The notes beneath the pieces are model-generated. The model was not told where the DNA came from. It did not search any database and saw nothing but the letters and a program-made list of their open reading frames with translations. Position numbers and translations under genes: made by a program. DNA of 64,000 nucleotides, taken from assembly GCF_042477335.2 (NCBI RefSeq), contig NC_091245.1:80328501-80392500 (forward strand), given 5' to 3'. The stretch comes from Ovis canadensis. Lineage: Eukaryota > Chordata > Mammalia > Artiodactyla > Bovidae. Positions 1 through 11,075 of the stretch are shown piece after piece (position 1 is the stretch's first letter; every line of letters starts with the position of its first letter).

Positions 1-543
1 CTCTGCGACCCCATGGATCGAAGCACACCAGGCCTCCTTGTCCATCACCAACTCCCGGAGTTCACTCAGATTCACGTCCATCGAGTCAGTGTTGCCATCC
101 AGCCATCTCATCTTCTGTCGTCCCCTTCTCCTCCTGCCCCCAATCCCTCCCAACATCAAAGTCTTTTCCATTGAGTCAACTCTTCACATGAGGTGGCCAA
201 AGTACTGGAGTTTCAGCTTTAGCATCAGTCTTTCCAAAGAAATCCCAGGGTTGATCTCCTTCAGAATGGACTGGTTGGATCTCCTTGCAGTCCAAGGGAC
301 TCTCAAGAGTCTTCTCCAAAACCACAGTTCAAAAGCATCAATTCTTTGGCACTCAGCCTTCTTCACAGTCCAACTCTCACATCCATACATGACCACTGGA
401 AAAACCATAGCCTTGACTAGACGGACCTTAGTGGGCAAAGTAATGTCTTTGCTTGTAAATATGCTATCTAGGTTGGTCTTAACTTTTCTTACAAGGAGTA
501 AGCGTCTTAATTTCATGGCTGCAGTCACCATCAGCAGTGATTT
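1..543 (-). mobile_element. BovB (RTE) LINE 3' fragment, inverted arm 1
   Basis: The minus strand encodes the C-terminal part of the BovB polyprotein downstream of the reverse transcriptase, with the diagnostic segment 'MVFPVVMYGCESWT' and 'WRRLLRVPWTARRSNQS', broken by substitutions. The 3' terminus lies at or before base 1, so the copy is cut by the window edge. It ends at about 543 in the region that reads '(I)TADGDCSHE' in fuller copies. It faces a second BovB 3' end (544-838) in opposite orientation. It is a dead fragment with no open RT domain. Confidence 0.9.
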
Positions 544-838
544 AGCCATTCTGAAGGAGATCAGCCCTGGGATTTCTTTGGAAGGAATGATGCTAAAGCT
601 GAAACTCCAGTACTTTGGCCACCTCAGGCGAAGAGTTGACTCATTGGAAAGGACTCTGATGCTCGGAGGGATTAGGGGCAGGAGGAGAAGGGGAGGATGA
701 GAATGAGATGGCTGGATGGCAACACTGACTCGATGGACGTGAGTCTGAGTGAACTCCGGGAGTTGGTGATGGACAAGGAGGCCTGGCGTGCTGCGATTCA
801 TGGGGTGGCAAAGAGTTGGACACGACTGAGCGACTGAA
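544..838 (+). mobile_element. BovB LINE 3' fragment, inverted arm 2
   Basis: Plus-strand BovB 3' end, beginning in the codons for 'ILKEISPGISLEG' and ending in the terminal 'gactgagcgactgaactga' that BovB shares with Bov-tA SINEs. Together with bases 1-270 it forms an imperfect inverted repeat about 270 bp long with roughly 275 bp between the arms. The two arms share at least two variants that the other BovB copies here lack. Confidence 0.88.
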
Positions 839-1189
839 CTGACAGACTGACTGAAAAAGTATTATCATAAATTATTTATCATCAACTCATCAAACAATTG
901 TTGAGTACCCATTCTATTCCAGAAAGTGTTTTTAGAAAGACAAAGCAGGGTTAAAAAAAAAAAAAAAAAAGAAGCATCTCTGTCCTATGGTGCTTGCATT
1001 TTCATGCGGGACCTGGTGGGAGGAGACATGTGAGGAAGTATATCCGAGGGTGCTAATACATGATAAAGGGCAGCAGGAATACCAGGATAGAGGAAAAGAA
1101 GATCGTTGTTTTTATTCAGGATATTCAGGAAGATGCTAAGATAAAATTTAAGCAGAGTTCTTAAAAACTTGTAATGAATAAGGTGGTGG
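839..1189 (+). repeat. Ancient mammalian interspersed repeat, family not resolved
   Basis: After an AT-rich stretch the sequence resembles a widespread old mammalian repeat whose start reads like 'tgagtacccattctattcc' and continues through 'tgcttgcattttcatg'. An 18-bp A-run at 953-970 has expanded inside it. The same family seems to continue at 1396-1744 after a SINE insertion, and to occur again at 33.8-35.2 kb. No gene is seen. Confidence 0.4.
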
Positions 1190-1395
1190 TGGTTTATTTG
1201 CTAAGTTGTGTTTGATTTTGGGCAACACCATGGACTATAGTCCACCAGGCTCCTCTGCCCATGGAATTCCCCAGACAAGAATACTGGAGTGGGTTGCCAT
1301 TTCCTTCTCCAGAGGATCTTCCTGACCCATGGATTGAACCTGGGTCTCCTGAACTTGAGGCAGATTTCTTACTGACTGAACCACAAGGGAAGCCC
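1190..1395 (-). mobile_element. Bov-tA SINE
   Basis: Reverse-complement Bov-tA: the Bov-A body with 'actggagtgggttgccattt' lies on the left and the tRNA-derived head ends at 'gggaagccc' on the right. Pol III box sequences in the head are diverged. It interrupts an older repeat present on both sides. Confidence 0.88.
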
Positions 1396-1744
1396 AATAA
1401 ATAGGATATATTTTTATATACACTCTAGGCAGAAAAGATAGCAAATGCAGAAATCCTGACACAGGAGCTTAATCAGTATGTGTGAGGGGAAAAAAACAAA
1501 ATCAAGAAAGTCACTGTGTCTGGAATGAAGAGAGTGAGAGAAGAGCAGAGAGTGAAGGCAGAGGAAAAAATGTCAAGATTCTGGTCAATGTGTATATGAA
1601 TGACAAGTCCAAGATAATTTGTATCATGCTAAGCCTTGTTGGTCATAGTGAAGTTTTTTGCTTTTATTTTGAATGGGCTAGCAGGACATTGGTAGATTTA
1701 ATCAAAGAAAGAACTATGGAGATCATTCTGAAGACTATCAATAA
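1396..1744 (+). repeat. Continuation of the ancient repeat split by the SINE
   Basis: Purine-rich sequence ('gagagtgagagaagagcaga') that resembles the middle of the same old repeat as 839-1189. It is interrupted at 1745 by a BovB fragment. No gene is seen; an open frame that runs from 1482 into the BovB part is fortuitous. Confidence 0.35.
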
Positions 1745-2405
1745 AGATCAAGTGAGAGTTATGACCAAACTAGACAGAATATTAAAAAGCAGAGACATTA
1801 CTTTGTCAACAAAGGTCCGTCTTGTCAAGGCTATGGTTTTTCCAATAGTCATGTATGGATGTGAGAGTTGGACTATGAAGAAAGCTGAGCACAGGAGAAT
1901 TGATGTTTTTGAACTGTGGTGTTGGAGAAGACTCTTGAGAGTCCCTTGGACTGCAAGGAGAACCAACTAGTCCATCCTAAAGGAAATCAGTCCTGGGTGC
2001 TCATTGGAAGGACTGATGTTGAAGCTGAAACTCCATATTTTGGCTGATGTGAAGAACTGACTCATTTGAAAAACCCTGATATTGGGAAAGATTGAAGGCA
2101 GGAGGAGAAGGGGATGACAAAGGATGAGATGGTTGGATGGCATTACTGACTCAGTGTACATGAGTTTGGGTAATCTCCAGGAGTTGGTGATGGACAGGGA
2201 GGCTTGGTGTGCTGTGGTTCATGGGGTCACAAAGAGTTGGACATACTGAGCAACTGAACTGAACTGATCTGAGATCACTGACTCAATGGGTATGAGTTTG
2301 GGTAAACTTCGGGAGTCGGTGATGGACAGGGAGGCTTGGGATACTGTGGTTCATGGGGTCACAAAGAGTTGGACATACTGAGCAACTGAACTGAACTGAT
2401 CTGTG
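1745..2405 (+). mobile_element. BovB LINE 3' fragment with tandemly duplicated tail
   Basis: Plus-strand BovB from the 'SRDITL.TKVRLVKAMVFP' codons to the 3' end. The last 130 bp occur twice in tandem (2144-2274 and 2275-2405). Both units carry the same short deletion, 'ggacatactgagc' where most copies read 'ggacacgactgagc', so the tail was duplicated after insertion rather than inserted twice. Confidence 0.88.
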
Positions 2406-3311
2406 ATCATTAAAAACCTTGGCAAGAACTGTTTAGAATGATAGGAAGAAAAAATATTGGTGATTTATTTGGGGATGAAAAAGATGAGAGGAACAGGAGA
2501 AAGCAAAAATAGATAACTCAAAATATTTAAATTACTAGTAGTCAAAAATTAGGAGAGGAGCTCAAAGGAAGGTAGCTTAGAGAGAGGTGCATAGTTTTTT
2601 GTTTTTTGTGTTTTTTTTTTTTTGTAGGGGTTTAGCGGGTATATTGCTCTGTTTTTAAAATAATTTTATGACCTTCAACCTCAAAGGAACCTTGATACAT
2701 TTGTACAGATACAAGTTAGTAGGCAGAGGTGGGACATTACAGCAGTTTTCTGATGATCGCTTCCATTTCCTTAGTGAAACCCCAAAAAAAAAAAAAAAGA
2801 AGATTGAAAAAGTGCTTGAAAGAGAGAAAATAAAAGATGAAGTGGTCGCTGAGGAAAGGAGATTGACTGGATTAGACACATGTAGTAGAATTGCTAGGCA
2901 GTATCAAGGCTCCTTTGTGAAGAATAGTCATAAAGTTAAAGTGAGACCAGTGAACATGTGTTTCTCCCCTGTCATAGTCGACTGCCTTGTTTGTATGTGA
3001 GGAGGAGAACAAAAAGCTGGACTCCTGCAGTGCTGACCTCCATCTCTGTGGAAGAGAGAGATTAAAAGAATTAAGAATATATGCATTGGAATGATTTTAA
3101 TGAAAAGCCATGGAATCAGAGCTTGATAATCAGGAAGGTGAGGTTATAATGGGAATGGAAAATAGGGAAATATAAGATCAATGGATTGTAGGTCCAGGTG
3201 GACAGAAAGATGCTTTACAACAAGTGCTCTGAGGGAGTGGGTTGGAAAATCAAATGTGATTTTTGGGGAAAGGAGTGCTTCATATTGAAATAACAAAAGG
3301 TTTATAGTTTG
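2406..3311. other. No gene; low-complexity runs and unclassified DNA
   Basis: Contains T-runs near 2598-2624 and a 15-bp A-run near 2784-2798. A 110-codon open frame at 2668-3000 (plus) includes that A-run as poly-lysine and matches nothing I recognise. Part may continue the old repeat from 839-1744. Confidence 0.5.
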
Positions 3312-3528
3312 ATGTTGGCCTCCTCGGTGGCTCAGATGGTAAAGTGTCTGCCTGCAATGCAGGAGACCTCTGTTTGATTCCTGGGTCAGGAAGATAGCTG
3401 GAGAAGGAAATGGCAACCCATTCCAGCACTCTTGCCTGGAAAATCTCATGGATAGAGGAGCCTGGTAGGCTACAGTCCATGGGGTCCCAAAGAGTCAGAC
3501 ACAACTGAGCAACTTCACTTTCACTTTC
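3312..3528 (+). mobile_element. Bov-tA SINE with 10-bp TSD
   Basis: Complete Bov-tA: tRNA-derived head ('ctcggtggctcagatgg'), Bov-A body, and tail ending in 'cactttcacttt'. It is flanked by the perfect direct repeat TTATAGTTTG at 3302-3311 and 3529-3538, which fixes the insertion boundaries. Confidence 0.93.
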
Positions 3529-3538
3529 TTATAGTTTG

Positions 3539-4208
3539 GTAAGTATGAGATTTAAGCAATAACTTCAGGAGTAGATAACTGGGGTAGTTGGACATACTGA
3601 GAGAATCCTAGGTATTGAAAAGATTATCTGCATGGTAAGTACAAATAATAATTAAACATAAGATGCTTAAGTCTCCCTGTTGAAAATAAGAGAAGACAAG
3701 TCTTCTCTCTCCTTATATTAGAGTAGTTACTTTGTAAAACTTAAGTTCTTTCTCTGTCTCTTTGAACTGTATATAAATCTTTTTAGAAACTAGACAAGCC
3801 TCTTCCCAGTTATATGACTCAGGGATGCCTTTATCAAGGACCTAAACATCTGTGGGAGGGTAGAAGCCTAACTTTAATGGATGTCTTGCTCCATGTTGTA
3901 AAAGTATATCCTGTCATAAAGATACAATAACTTTGTTTTTCCTCTTGATAAAGTCAGTTAACACCAATAGTAATTACCAGATGAATTTGGGATAAATTGT
4001 TTTTGAAAATAGTGCTGCTCAGTTTCCGTATTAGAGGACAAGTTATTGGTTATCTTGAAAACAAGTAAATAATGGGCTTTACCTGTTTGGCTATTTAAAG
4101 AATGAGATGTCTTTCTGTCCTTGAAAACTCTTAGCAGATTGCCAGTAATATACATCACATTCTGGTTTAATACTTATTCAGTAGTAAAACTTTTTATTTC
4201 TACTACTC
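3539..4208. other. No gene or repeat recognised
   Basis: AT-rich sequence without a convincing open frame, RNA gene or recognised repeat. Short frames on the minus strand (3958-4158) are low-complexity and look fortuitous. Confidence 0.5.
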
Positions 4209-4391
4209 TAGTTCCTGGTGGTTCAGACGGTAAAGAGTCTGCCTGTAATGCAGGAGACCCGAATTTGATCCCTAGGTCAGGAAGATCCCCTGGAGAAGGA
4301 AACAGCAATCCACCACAGGGTTCCGGAAGAGCCTGTCTGGCTACAGTCCATGGGTTCACAAAGAGTCGGACACGACTAAGCAACAAACACT
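4209..4391 (+). mobile_element. Bov-tA SINE with internal deletion
   Basis: The tRNA-derived head ('ctggtggttcagacggtaaa') and the tail ('gagtcggacacgactaagc') are present. About 30 bp of the Bov-A body, including the usual 'ccagtattcttgcctgg' segment, is missing around 4312-4325. Confidence 0.88.
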
Positions 4392-5216
4392 TTTGTTGTA
4401 TTTCCTCAACAGCTTGGGTATTAAAATCATGGAGAATCATGACAATAAACCATGATTCAAAATCCTTCAGAAGTAAAGAGTGACCTAGACATCTCTAGAT
4501 GAATACAACAGAAAGAAAAAGGCAGAGTACATACAAATGGGAGACCTGGGCTTCAGAATTATATTGCACAGGTATACATCACAGCTAAAATGTGATAACA
4601 AGGTGGTATTTTCTATACGGTCATTGTATCAAATATTTAGAATTAACTACCTGTAAGTTTGACTGTGTGGCTTGGTATGGTTAAAAATGTAGAGATGCAC
4701 ATTATGAAATAATGAGTCAGAAATGTTTTCTTACATGAAGAATTAAACATCAATAAAACAACAATTTAAGAAATGTCACAAGCCAGTACATGAGTTATTG
4801 TCAAATGAATTGTACAGACAATTTGTGTTATAATTTCAAAAAAGCAAAGAGGTCACAAATTTAATGAGTTGGAAAGATTTTTGTAATTAATATGTATGGA
4901 GCATTCTCTTTATCAAATCAAAAGGATCATGACTAAACTAGCTTTCAAATAGCACCCAGAATGGGACATATACCCCATGGGGGCTCAGTAAGTACTAATT
5001 ATCATAATATCAAAGAGTGAGAGGCACCTCATCTAATTCAGCCCTAAGGCATCAGGCTTAAGCCATCATGGATAGATGAGAGGGTGTCTGAGTTTGAAAA
5101 TCTTCCTTGAAAAACCTATTTAAAATAATTTCTGCTTAAAATCTTTTCTTGTTTTAAAACCTATCCAATTTTCTGGGCAATTACTACAACTTAGCACATA
5201 TGCTACCCATACCTGC
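4392..5216. other. No gene or repeat recognised
   Basis: AT-rich sequence with no open frame of interest and no repeat family that I can name. Confidence 0.5.
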
Positions 5217-5423
5217 TAAATTGCTTCAGTCATGTCCAACTCTTTGCAACCCTATGGATCATAGCCTACTAGGCTCCTCTATCCATGATAGGCATGAATA
5301 CTGAAATGGGTTGCCATACCCTTCTCCAGGGAATCTTCCCAACCCAGGGATTGAAACTGTATCTCTTCCATCTCCTGCACTGAGAGGCAGGTTCTCTATC
5401 ATTAGCACCACCCCGGAAGCCCA
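5217..5423 (-). mobile_element. Bov-tA SINE
   Basis: Reverse-complement Bov-tA, with 'tcatgtccaactctttgcaa' at the left and the tRNA-like head ending 'ggaagccca' at the right. It is fairly diverged. Confidence 0.87.
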
Positions 5424-5623
5424 ACTATTATTACATTTGTAGACAGTTCAATCATAAATGTTAGACATCATAATTATTTGCAGTTCTCTTTAATGAATTC
5501 TTTTTCTCATGTAATAGATGTCAGAATCAGATATAGATACAGAACTCAAAGTCCTGGCATTCATTCATTTATGCATTTATTCATTTATTTATTCAATATG
5601 TATGTTTGAGTATTATATTTATT

Positions 5624-5994
5624 CAGTTCAGTACGGTCACTCAGTCATGTCTTACTCATTGGGATCCCATGGACTGCAGCCAGGCTTCCCTGTCCATCAC
5701 CAACTCCCGGAGCTTGCTCAGATTCATGTCCATTGTATCTTGATGCCATCCAACCATCTCATCCTCCATTGCCCCCTTCTCCTCTTGCCTTCAATCTTTC
5801 CCAGCATCAAGGTATTTTCCAGTGAGTCAGTTATTTGCATCAGATGGCCAAAGTATTGGAGCTTCAGCTTCAGCATCAGTCCTACCAATGAATATTCAGG
5901 ACTGATTTCCTTTAGGATTGACTGGTCTGATCTCCTTGCACCCCAAGGGACTCTCAAGAGTCTTCTCCAACACCATAGTTCAAAACCACACCAC
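5624..5994 (-). mobile_element. 5'-truncated BovB insertion with 12-bp TSD
   Basis: The BovB 3' terminus ('agttcagt' repeats on the plus strand) lies at the left, and the copy is truncated at the right within the 'ELWCWRRLLRVPWGARRS' codons. The direct repeat ATTATATTTATT flanks it exactly at 5612-5623 and 5995-6006. This is a typical target-primed, 5'-truncated RTE insertion of 371 bp. Confidence 0.93.
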
Positions 5995-6109
5995 ATTATA
6001 TTTATTACCATACTAAAAAGCTCAAACTTTGAAAATGAAAATAGCACATTTCTTATTTCACAGTTACAGTGGGTCAGATATTTGAGAATAGTTTAACTGG
6101 ATGGTTCTT

Positions 6110-7151
6110 TTTGTTTGTTTCCACTGTTAAATAAAACACATTTTAATTAAAAAAAAAAAAAGACTGACATTTTATACATTGCATTTCCTTCAGAAAATCA
6201 AAAGCAAAGGATCGTTCATATTTCCTAAAAGGTCATCACTGCAGATTGGAAACACAACTGTCAAAAAAACAGCTGAACTTGCACATGAAGCCGTCTTCCC
6301 CCTTAATTGCAGAAGTCAAGTTTTCTCAGATGTCAATACAGAGTTGAAAGCAGTTGGTAAAACTTTGCAGATTACTTGTGCTTGTTCCAGGCTGTTGCAC
6401 TGGTAAACCCACAGGTTGTATTCTTGGTTGCTCGCATCTGTGGTCTTCAGAGCCAGAAAGCTCTTTCCTGCCTCGAGACCGTCGTGGAAACACACGATCT
6501 GGATGATTAAATACAGAGCGAGCCGACACAGAACACCATACTGATCTGATGTGGATACCTTTATATAATACTTGGAAATTCCCATAATAAATTCTTCCTC
6601 CAGAGGAACAAAGGACAACTTTCCATCTTGCTGGGCAGTAACTATATAACTTATCAGGTCCAGTGGCCCTTCGAACTTTCCCCCTCTGAAAGTTTTAGTT
6701 TCTCAATGGTACCAACATACTTTATTCGAAGTTCTGCCCAGGTGTCTGAATTGTTGCTTTGTCCTGTGTTCTTGGTGGAATCGGTGTCGAGGCTTGCCAC
6801 GGTGCTGGAACATGACAGTCCCCCAAGGTTAGAGTCTACCAACTTGCTCTTGGTACTGATTTCACTGCTCTGGGAACTGCTACTGCTGTGGTGCTTTTTG
6901 CCTTTAAGAAACACCTTCTACCATAGCCTGATGCACAGGTGCTTCCTGCCAAATTGAATGCTACTCTACCATCTTCAAAGGTTCGACAGAGTGTCTGCAA
7001 AAGTAGCATCCTTTAACTCCTACACTGTCAGTTCTTGACAGAAAAGCAAGGTACCTGGGAAATCCCATGGACAGAGGAGGCTGAAGTGCTCTATAGTCAG
7101 ACGCGGCCAACTCGCCGCCCTCTGTGCTCAGGGCAGCCACTTTGGTTCTAG
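6110..7151 (-). pseudogene. ITGB1BP1: Processed pseudogene of ITGB1BP1 (ICAP-1)
   Basis: The parent gene encodes integrin beta-1-binding protein 1, a small PTB-domain adaptor that binds the integrin beta-1 tail and KRIT1. The coding remnant runs from an ATG at 6914 down to a stop at 6316-6318. It opens with the Ser-rich N terminus ('[16 protein letters not shown]', '[12 protein letters not shown]') and continues into the PTB domain ('FRIKYVG'-like, '[13 protein letters not shown]', 'SVLTSEK'). A single-base deletion near 6672-6683 shifts the frame after 'EKLKLSEG', and many substitutions follow, so no full protein is made. There are no introns. A 5' UTR-like GC-rich segment lies near 7095-7140. 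On the minus strand an ATTAAA signal (6147-6142) precedes a degenerate A-tail (6120-6110). A 13-bp direct repeat CTGGATGGTTCTT flanks the copy at 6097-6109 and 7152-7164. All this indicates L1-mediated retroposition of a spliced mRNA. Identification is from protein recall, not a search. Confidence 0.93.
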
Positions 7152-7435
7152 CTGGATGGTTCTTACTTAGGATCTCTCAAGAGATGTTAATCAAGATATT
7201 AGCTAGTACTGAAGTCAATTCGACTTAACTGAGATAGGTTCTGCTTCAAAGCTCACTCACTAGTCTGTTGGTTGGCAAGTCTCAAAATGTCCCTGCTCTA
7301 AGTTTATTCTTGTGTCTCTGTTGGGCTGCCTCAGAATATACAGCTGATTTCTTCCAGAAGCTTGTGATTTGAGAGAAAGTGAGAAAACATCCAAATGCCA
7401 CAATCTTTTTTATAACCTAGTATTATAAATGATGG

Positions 7436-7645
7436 AATTCCCAGATGGCTCAGTGGTAAAGAATCTGCCTTCCAACGCAAGAAACTTGGATTTGATCCCT
7501 GGTTTGGGACGATCCCCTGGAGGAGGAAATGGCAACCCACTCCAGTATTCTTACCTGGGAAATCCCATGGACAGAGGAGCCTGGCAAGGTACAGTCCATA
7601 GTGTTGCAAAAAATTGTACATGACTGAGCCACTAAGCACACACAC
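7436..7645 (+). mobile_element. Bov-tA SINE with 14-bp TSD
   Basis: Complete Bov-tA from 'aattcccagatggctcagtg' to a CA-rich tail. It is flanked by ATTATAAATGATGG (7422-7435) and ATTAGAAATGATGG (7646-7659), a TSD with one mismatch. Confidence 0.92.
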
Positions 7646-7659
7646 ATTAGAAATGATGG

Positions 7660-9104
7660 TCTATCACTTCTTTCATGTTCTGTTTTTTTTTTTTTTTTTT
7701 AAAGAATCATGAAGTCAAGCTGACACTTAAGGGGAAACTCATTAGGAGACAACAATATCACAAATATTGTTCTGTGATTTTTCTAATCAAGTGATTATAA
7801 ATCACTTTATAATTGGTAAATTATCTAACAAAGATGGGCAAGTACAGACTACATGAGGAATGAGCAATCATTAGAAGGCATATTGGGAAGAACTGTTAGT
7901 GAAATATCACATCAAAAAGCATACTGAAAGATAAAATTTGGAAAACTGAAAAGTGTCTTTTGCATTGATCTTCATCAGTTGCACAGTTCCCAGTAGAAGA
8001 CCCAAGTGAAATATTGATAGGTACTTAGAGCTTTCGTAATTTTCAAGGCTTTAAGGAAAAGCAATAAATAATATATAAAGGTTTCCTTTTACCTTGTCAA
8101 ATACAGTCACACATCAGACATGGATTCATGCTGAAGACTGAGACTTTGTATTCAGCTAGGCCTCCTCAATTTTATAGAACTCACTCAGGACTGTGAATTT
8201 GGTACTAGGTGACTAGATAGTGGGAATTTCAGTAAAGTAGGAAAAAAAAAAACTGTAAAAAAAATTCAGATGTTCAATCAACAAGTGTGCATTAGAATTT
8301 GAAGTATACTTATGAAGACATTAAAAATAATATTAAATAATTTTATTATTTGCATCCAGTTTTAGGAAGATTAGGTAATAAGAAAGTTAATTTGTTTTAC
8401 TTAATTTATTTCCTTTTACTTTTTTATAGCTATTTAAAATATCCTTTCTGTGTTAAAACTCATAAACAATTAAATAGAATTGAGTATGTGGAAAATTTAT
8501 TGAAAAAATAAGAAATTAATTATTATGATTACCCTTATTGATAGATTATCACTTTATTAAAAAAAGAAAAAGTTAGAAACTGTTTCTAAAAAAAAGTAAT
8601 ATAGTCTTCACAATATTATAGAAAGGGCTCTGAATGTTTTTAGTTATCTTTCTACTCAACTGTGTGCCAAACAATTATATTTATTTTTTCAAAGAGAAAT
8701 GAATTGCAATCCAGTCATAACTGACTCTATATCCAATTATTTATTTAAAAAGAAAAAAGACATTTGTTTTGAATAACTACACCAGTGGAGTTAGATAAAT
8801 TCGTGGGACAAAAATCTCTGAAACTCTGTGTTGTTGTCAAATTGAAGGATTTTTCAGGTGTTTAGGTTGTAAATAAAATAAACAGAGCAACAAGGCAGTA
8901 GATAGAGCTATACTTTGTCATAGACAATATATGCACAAATCAGCTCAAAACTAGATCTGATCTTAGCATTGTGATTAAAACATGCATTTAGTTTATTTAA
9001 ACCTTCTGAGCTCTAAGTGTTGATATTGGGAATAAATAATTGTACATAATCCAAAGAATGGCTGCAAATATCAAATGTAACACTATATAGATTATTCTAT
9101 TATT
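7660..9104. other. No gene; AT-rich DNA
   Basis: A T-run lies near 7681-7700. The rest is strongly AT-rich with no open frame of note and no repeat that I can identify. Confidence 0.55.
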
Positions 9105-9300
9105 TTAATTGATTTTTCATTGAAGTATAGTTAATTTGCAGTATTGTATTAGTTTCTGGTATACAGAAAAGTGACTCAGTTATACACAAACATGCATAAT
9201 GTTTGTATCCTTTCCATTATGGTTTACCCCAGGTTATTGAATATAGTTCCCTGTGCTATCTAGTAGGACCTTGTTGCTTATCCTGCAAGGCTTATTACAA
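9105..9300 (-). mobile_element. Old cetartiodactyl L1 3' UTR fragment
   Basis: The plus strand reads 'cattgaagtatagttaattt' and then 'gttccctgtgctatctagta', the reverse complement of a common L1 3' UTR of even-toed ungulates. A second fragment of this type lies at 60,185-60,430. Confidence 0.7.
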
Positions 9301-9779
9301 ATCACTGGCCTACTATGTGGTTGATGATAAAACATGAGCTTTTCTGTTTTTTATTATTAGCAGTATGAAAATTGAAACTTGAAACAATTAGTAAACAGTT
9401 AGCTTTGTCTATTTTTAATTCTGCATTCTCAGATTCAGCCAACTACAGATCATGTACAATGCTTGTGATCTACAGTTGTTTAATCTGCAGATACGTAATC
9501 CACAGATATGAATGGTTAGCTATGGGACTTAAACATCCCCGGATTTGGGTATCCACAGCAAGTCCTAGAGCCAGTTTACCAATACTGAGAGACAACAGTA
9601 ATTTTACAAGTAGTGATAAATGCTGCTTAGAAAATTTTATAGAGATTGATCCTGTATCAAACAACAAAGACCTTATCAATTTATTATCAATTTATTAAGT
9701 AAAAGACAGAAAAGGAATGGTATTAAATCCACAACTGTATAAAAAATGAATATTGTTAAAATGGAACTTATTAGAATTA
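9301..9779. other. No gene recognised
   Basis: A 108-codon plus-strand frame at 9372-9698 overlaps a 69-codon minus-strand frame, and neither has recognisable domains. The stretch 'atccacagatatgaatgg' and its surroundings may be repeat-derived, but I cannot assign a family. Confidence 0.4.
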
Positions 9780-11075
9780 AATCTTTTGCTCTATAAAAGA
9801 TCTTATTGAAAGGATTAAAAAAAAAAGCTAGAGATTAGGCAAAATATTTTCCAATCCTATATCTGCTGAAAGACTCATATTTAAAAATATTTAAAGAGCA
9901 TTCAAAACTCAACAGAAAAACAAAAGTAAACAATCCAATTACAAAATTATCAAAGGACATGAAAAAATGTTTTACCAAAGAAGTACAGATGGGAACGCAT
10001 GTACACCCGTAGTGGATTCATGTCAATGTATGGCAAAACCAATACAGTATTGTAAAGTAAAATAAAGTAAAACAATAAGAAAAAAAAAACCCAAAGAAGT
10101 ACAGATGGGAAATAAGCATATATAAACAGATATTGAATAACATTACCTTTCAGGGAAACGCTAACTTAAAAACATGAAGAGCTAGTACTATACATCTATA
10201 AGAATGGCTAAAAATAAAAATAAAATAGCTGTAATATCAAATACTTACAAGGTTTCAGGAAAATTGGATTTCTTACATGTTGTGTGTGAGGATGTAAAAA
10301 TGATACAGTCATTCTGGAAGGTATTTTCACTCTGGAAAATAGGTTTCATAGACACACACACGCATACATATATAAAGCATGCTCTTGCCTTAACGACCCA
10401 CCAGATGCACTTGGGTGTTTGTCCAGAAAGCAAAAACTTTTACCCACACAAAAACTTGCAGATAGTTGTTTATACCAGCCTTATTTGTAATAGCCAGAAA
10501 CTGGAAACAACCAAACTGTCCCTCAGTGGGTGAAAGATTTAACAAATAGTGGTATTTTTATTGCCATGGAATACTACTCAGGAATAAAAACAAGTGAATT
10601 ATTGGTATATACAACAACTTGTATGTATCTCAAGGCTATTATGTTGTGCAAAAAAGCCAATCTCAAAAGGCTGCAAACTACTATATAATTCCATTGACAT
10701 GAATTTTTAAAATCATAACAGTACAGAGATAAAAAACATATGTGTGGTTTCCAGGGACTGAGGATAGTAAGGATGGGATTTGACAGATAAAGAGGTACCA
10801 TGAGGTGACTCTTATGCTGATGCAGTGGCTATGTATCTTGATTGCTGAGGTGATTACATGAATCTGCACATATAATAAAATGGCATAGAACTATATGTGC
10901 CAATTGTACCAATGTCAGTTTCTTAGTTTTGATACTGTACTATATTTATGTAAGGTATAACCATTGGATGAGCCAGGATAAAGTTTACACTGAACCTCAC
11001 TATACTATCTTTGCAACTTCCTGCGAATCTATAATTATTTCAAGATTATTTGTTAAGTGGGTTAAAAAGATAGGC
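9780..11075 (+). mobile_element. Fossil L1 (early mammalian), ORF2 3' end and 3' UTR
   Basis: Degraded plus-strand L1. The ORF2 C-terminal region is visible around 10,470-10,590 ('aatagccagaaactggaaac', 'atggaatactactcagg'). The 3' UTR follows, with 'aactatatgtgccaattgta' and the run to 'cttcctgcgaatctataatt' near 11,035. It is heavily mutated and is interrupted by a younger short L1 insertion at 9996-10,090. Confidence 0.78.
9996..10090 (+). mobile_element. Very short 5'-truncated L1 insertion with 21-bp TSD
   Basis: About 95 bp of an L1 3' terminus ('cgcatgtacacccgtagtgg', 'aaccaatacagtattgtaaa') ending in an A-rich tail. It lies between perfect 21-bp direct repeats at 9975-9995 and 10,091-10,111 (starting CCAAAGAAGTACAG). 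It inserted into the fossil L1 that surrounds it. Confidence 0.92.

Noticed and set aside
184..801. 205-codon minus-strand open frame
   Set aside because: It reads through two BovB fragments in opposite orientation; the second part is antisense to BovB. Not a host gene.
1..838. Twin-primed BovB at the window start
   Set aside because: Both arms include the BovB 3' terminus, whereas twin priming gives one 3' end and an inverted upstream segment.
2668..3000. 110-codon plus-strand open frame
   Set aside because: It contains a poly-lysine run encoded by an A-tract, overlaps a minus frame of similar length, and has no recognisable domain.
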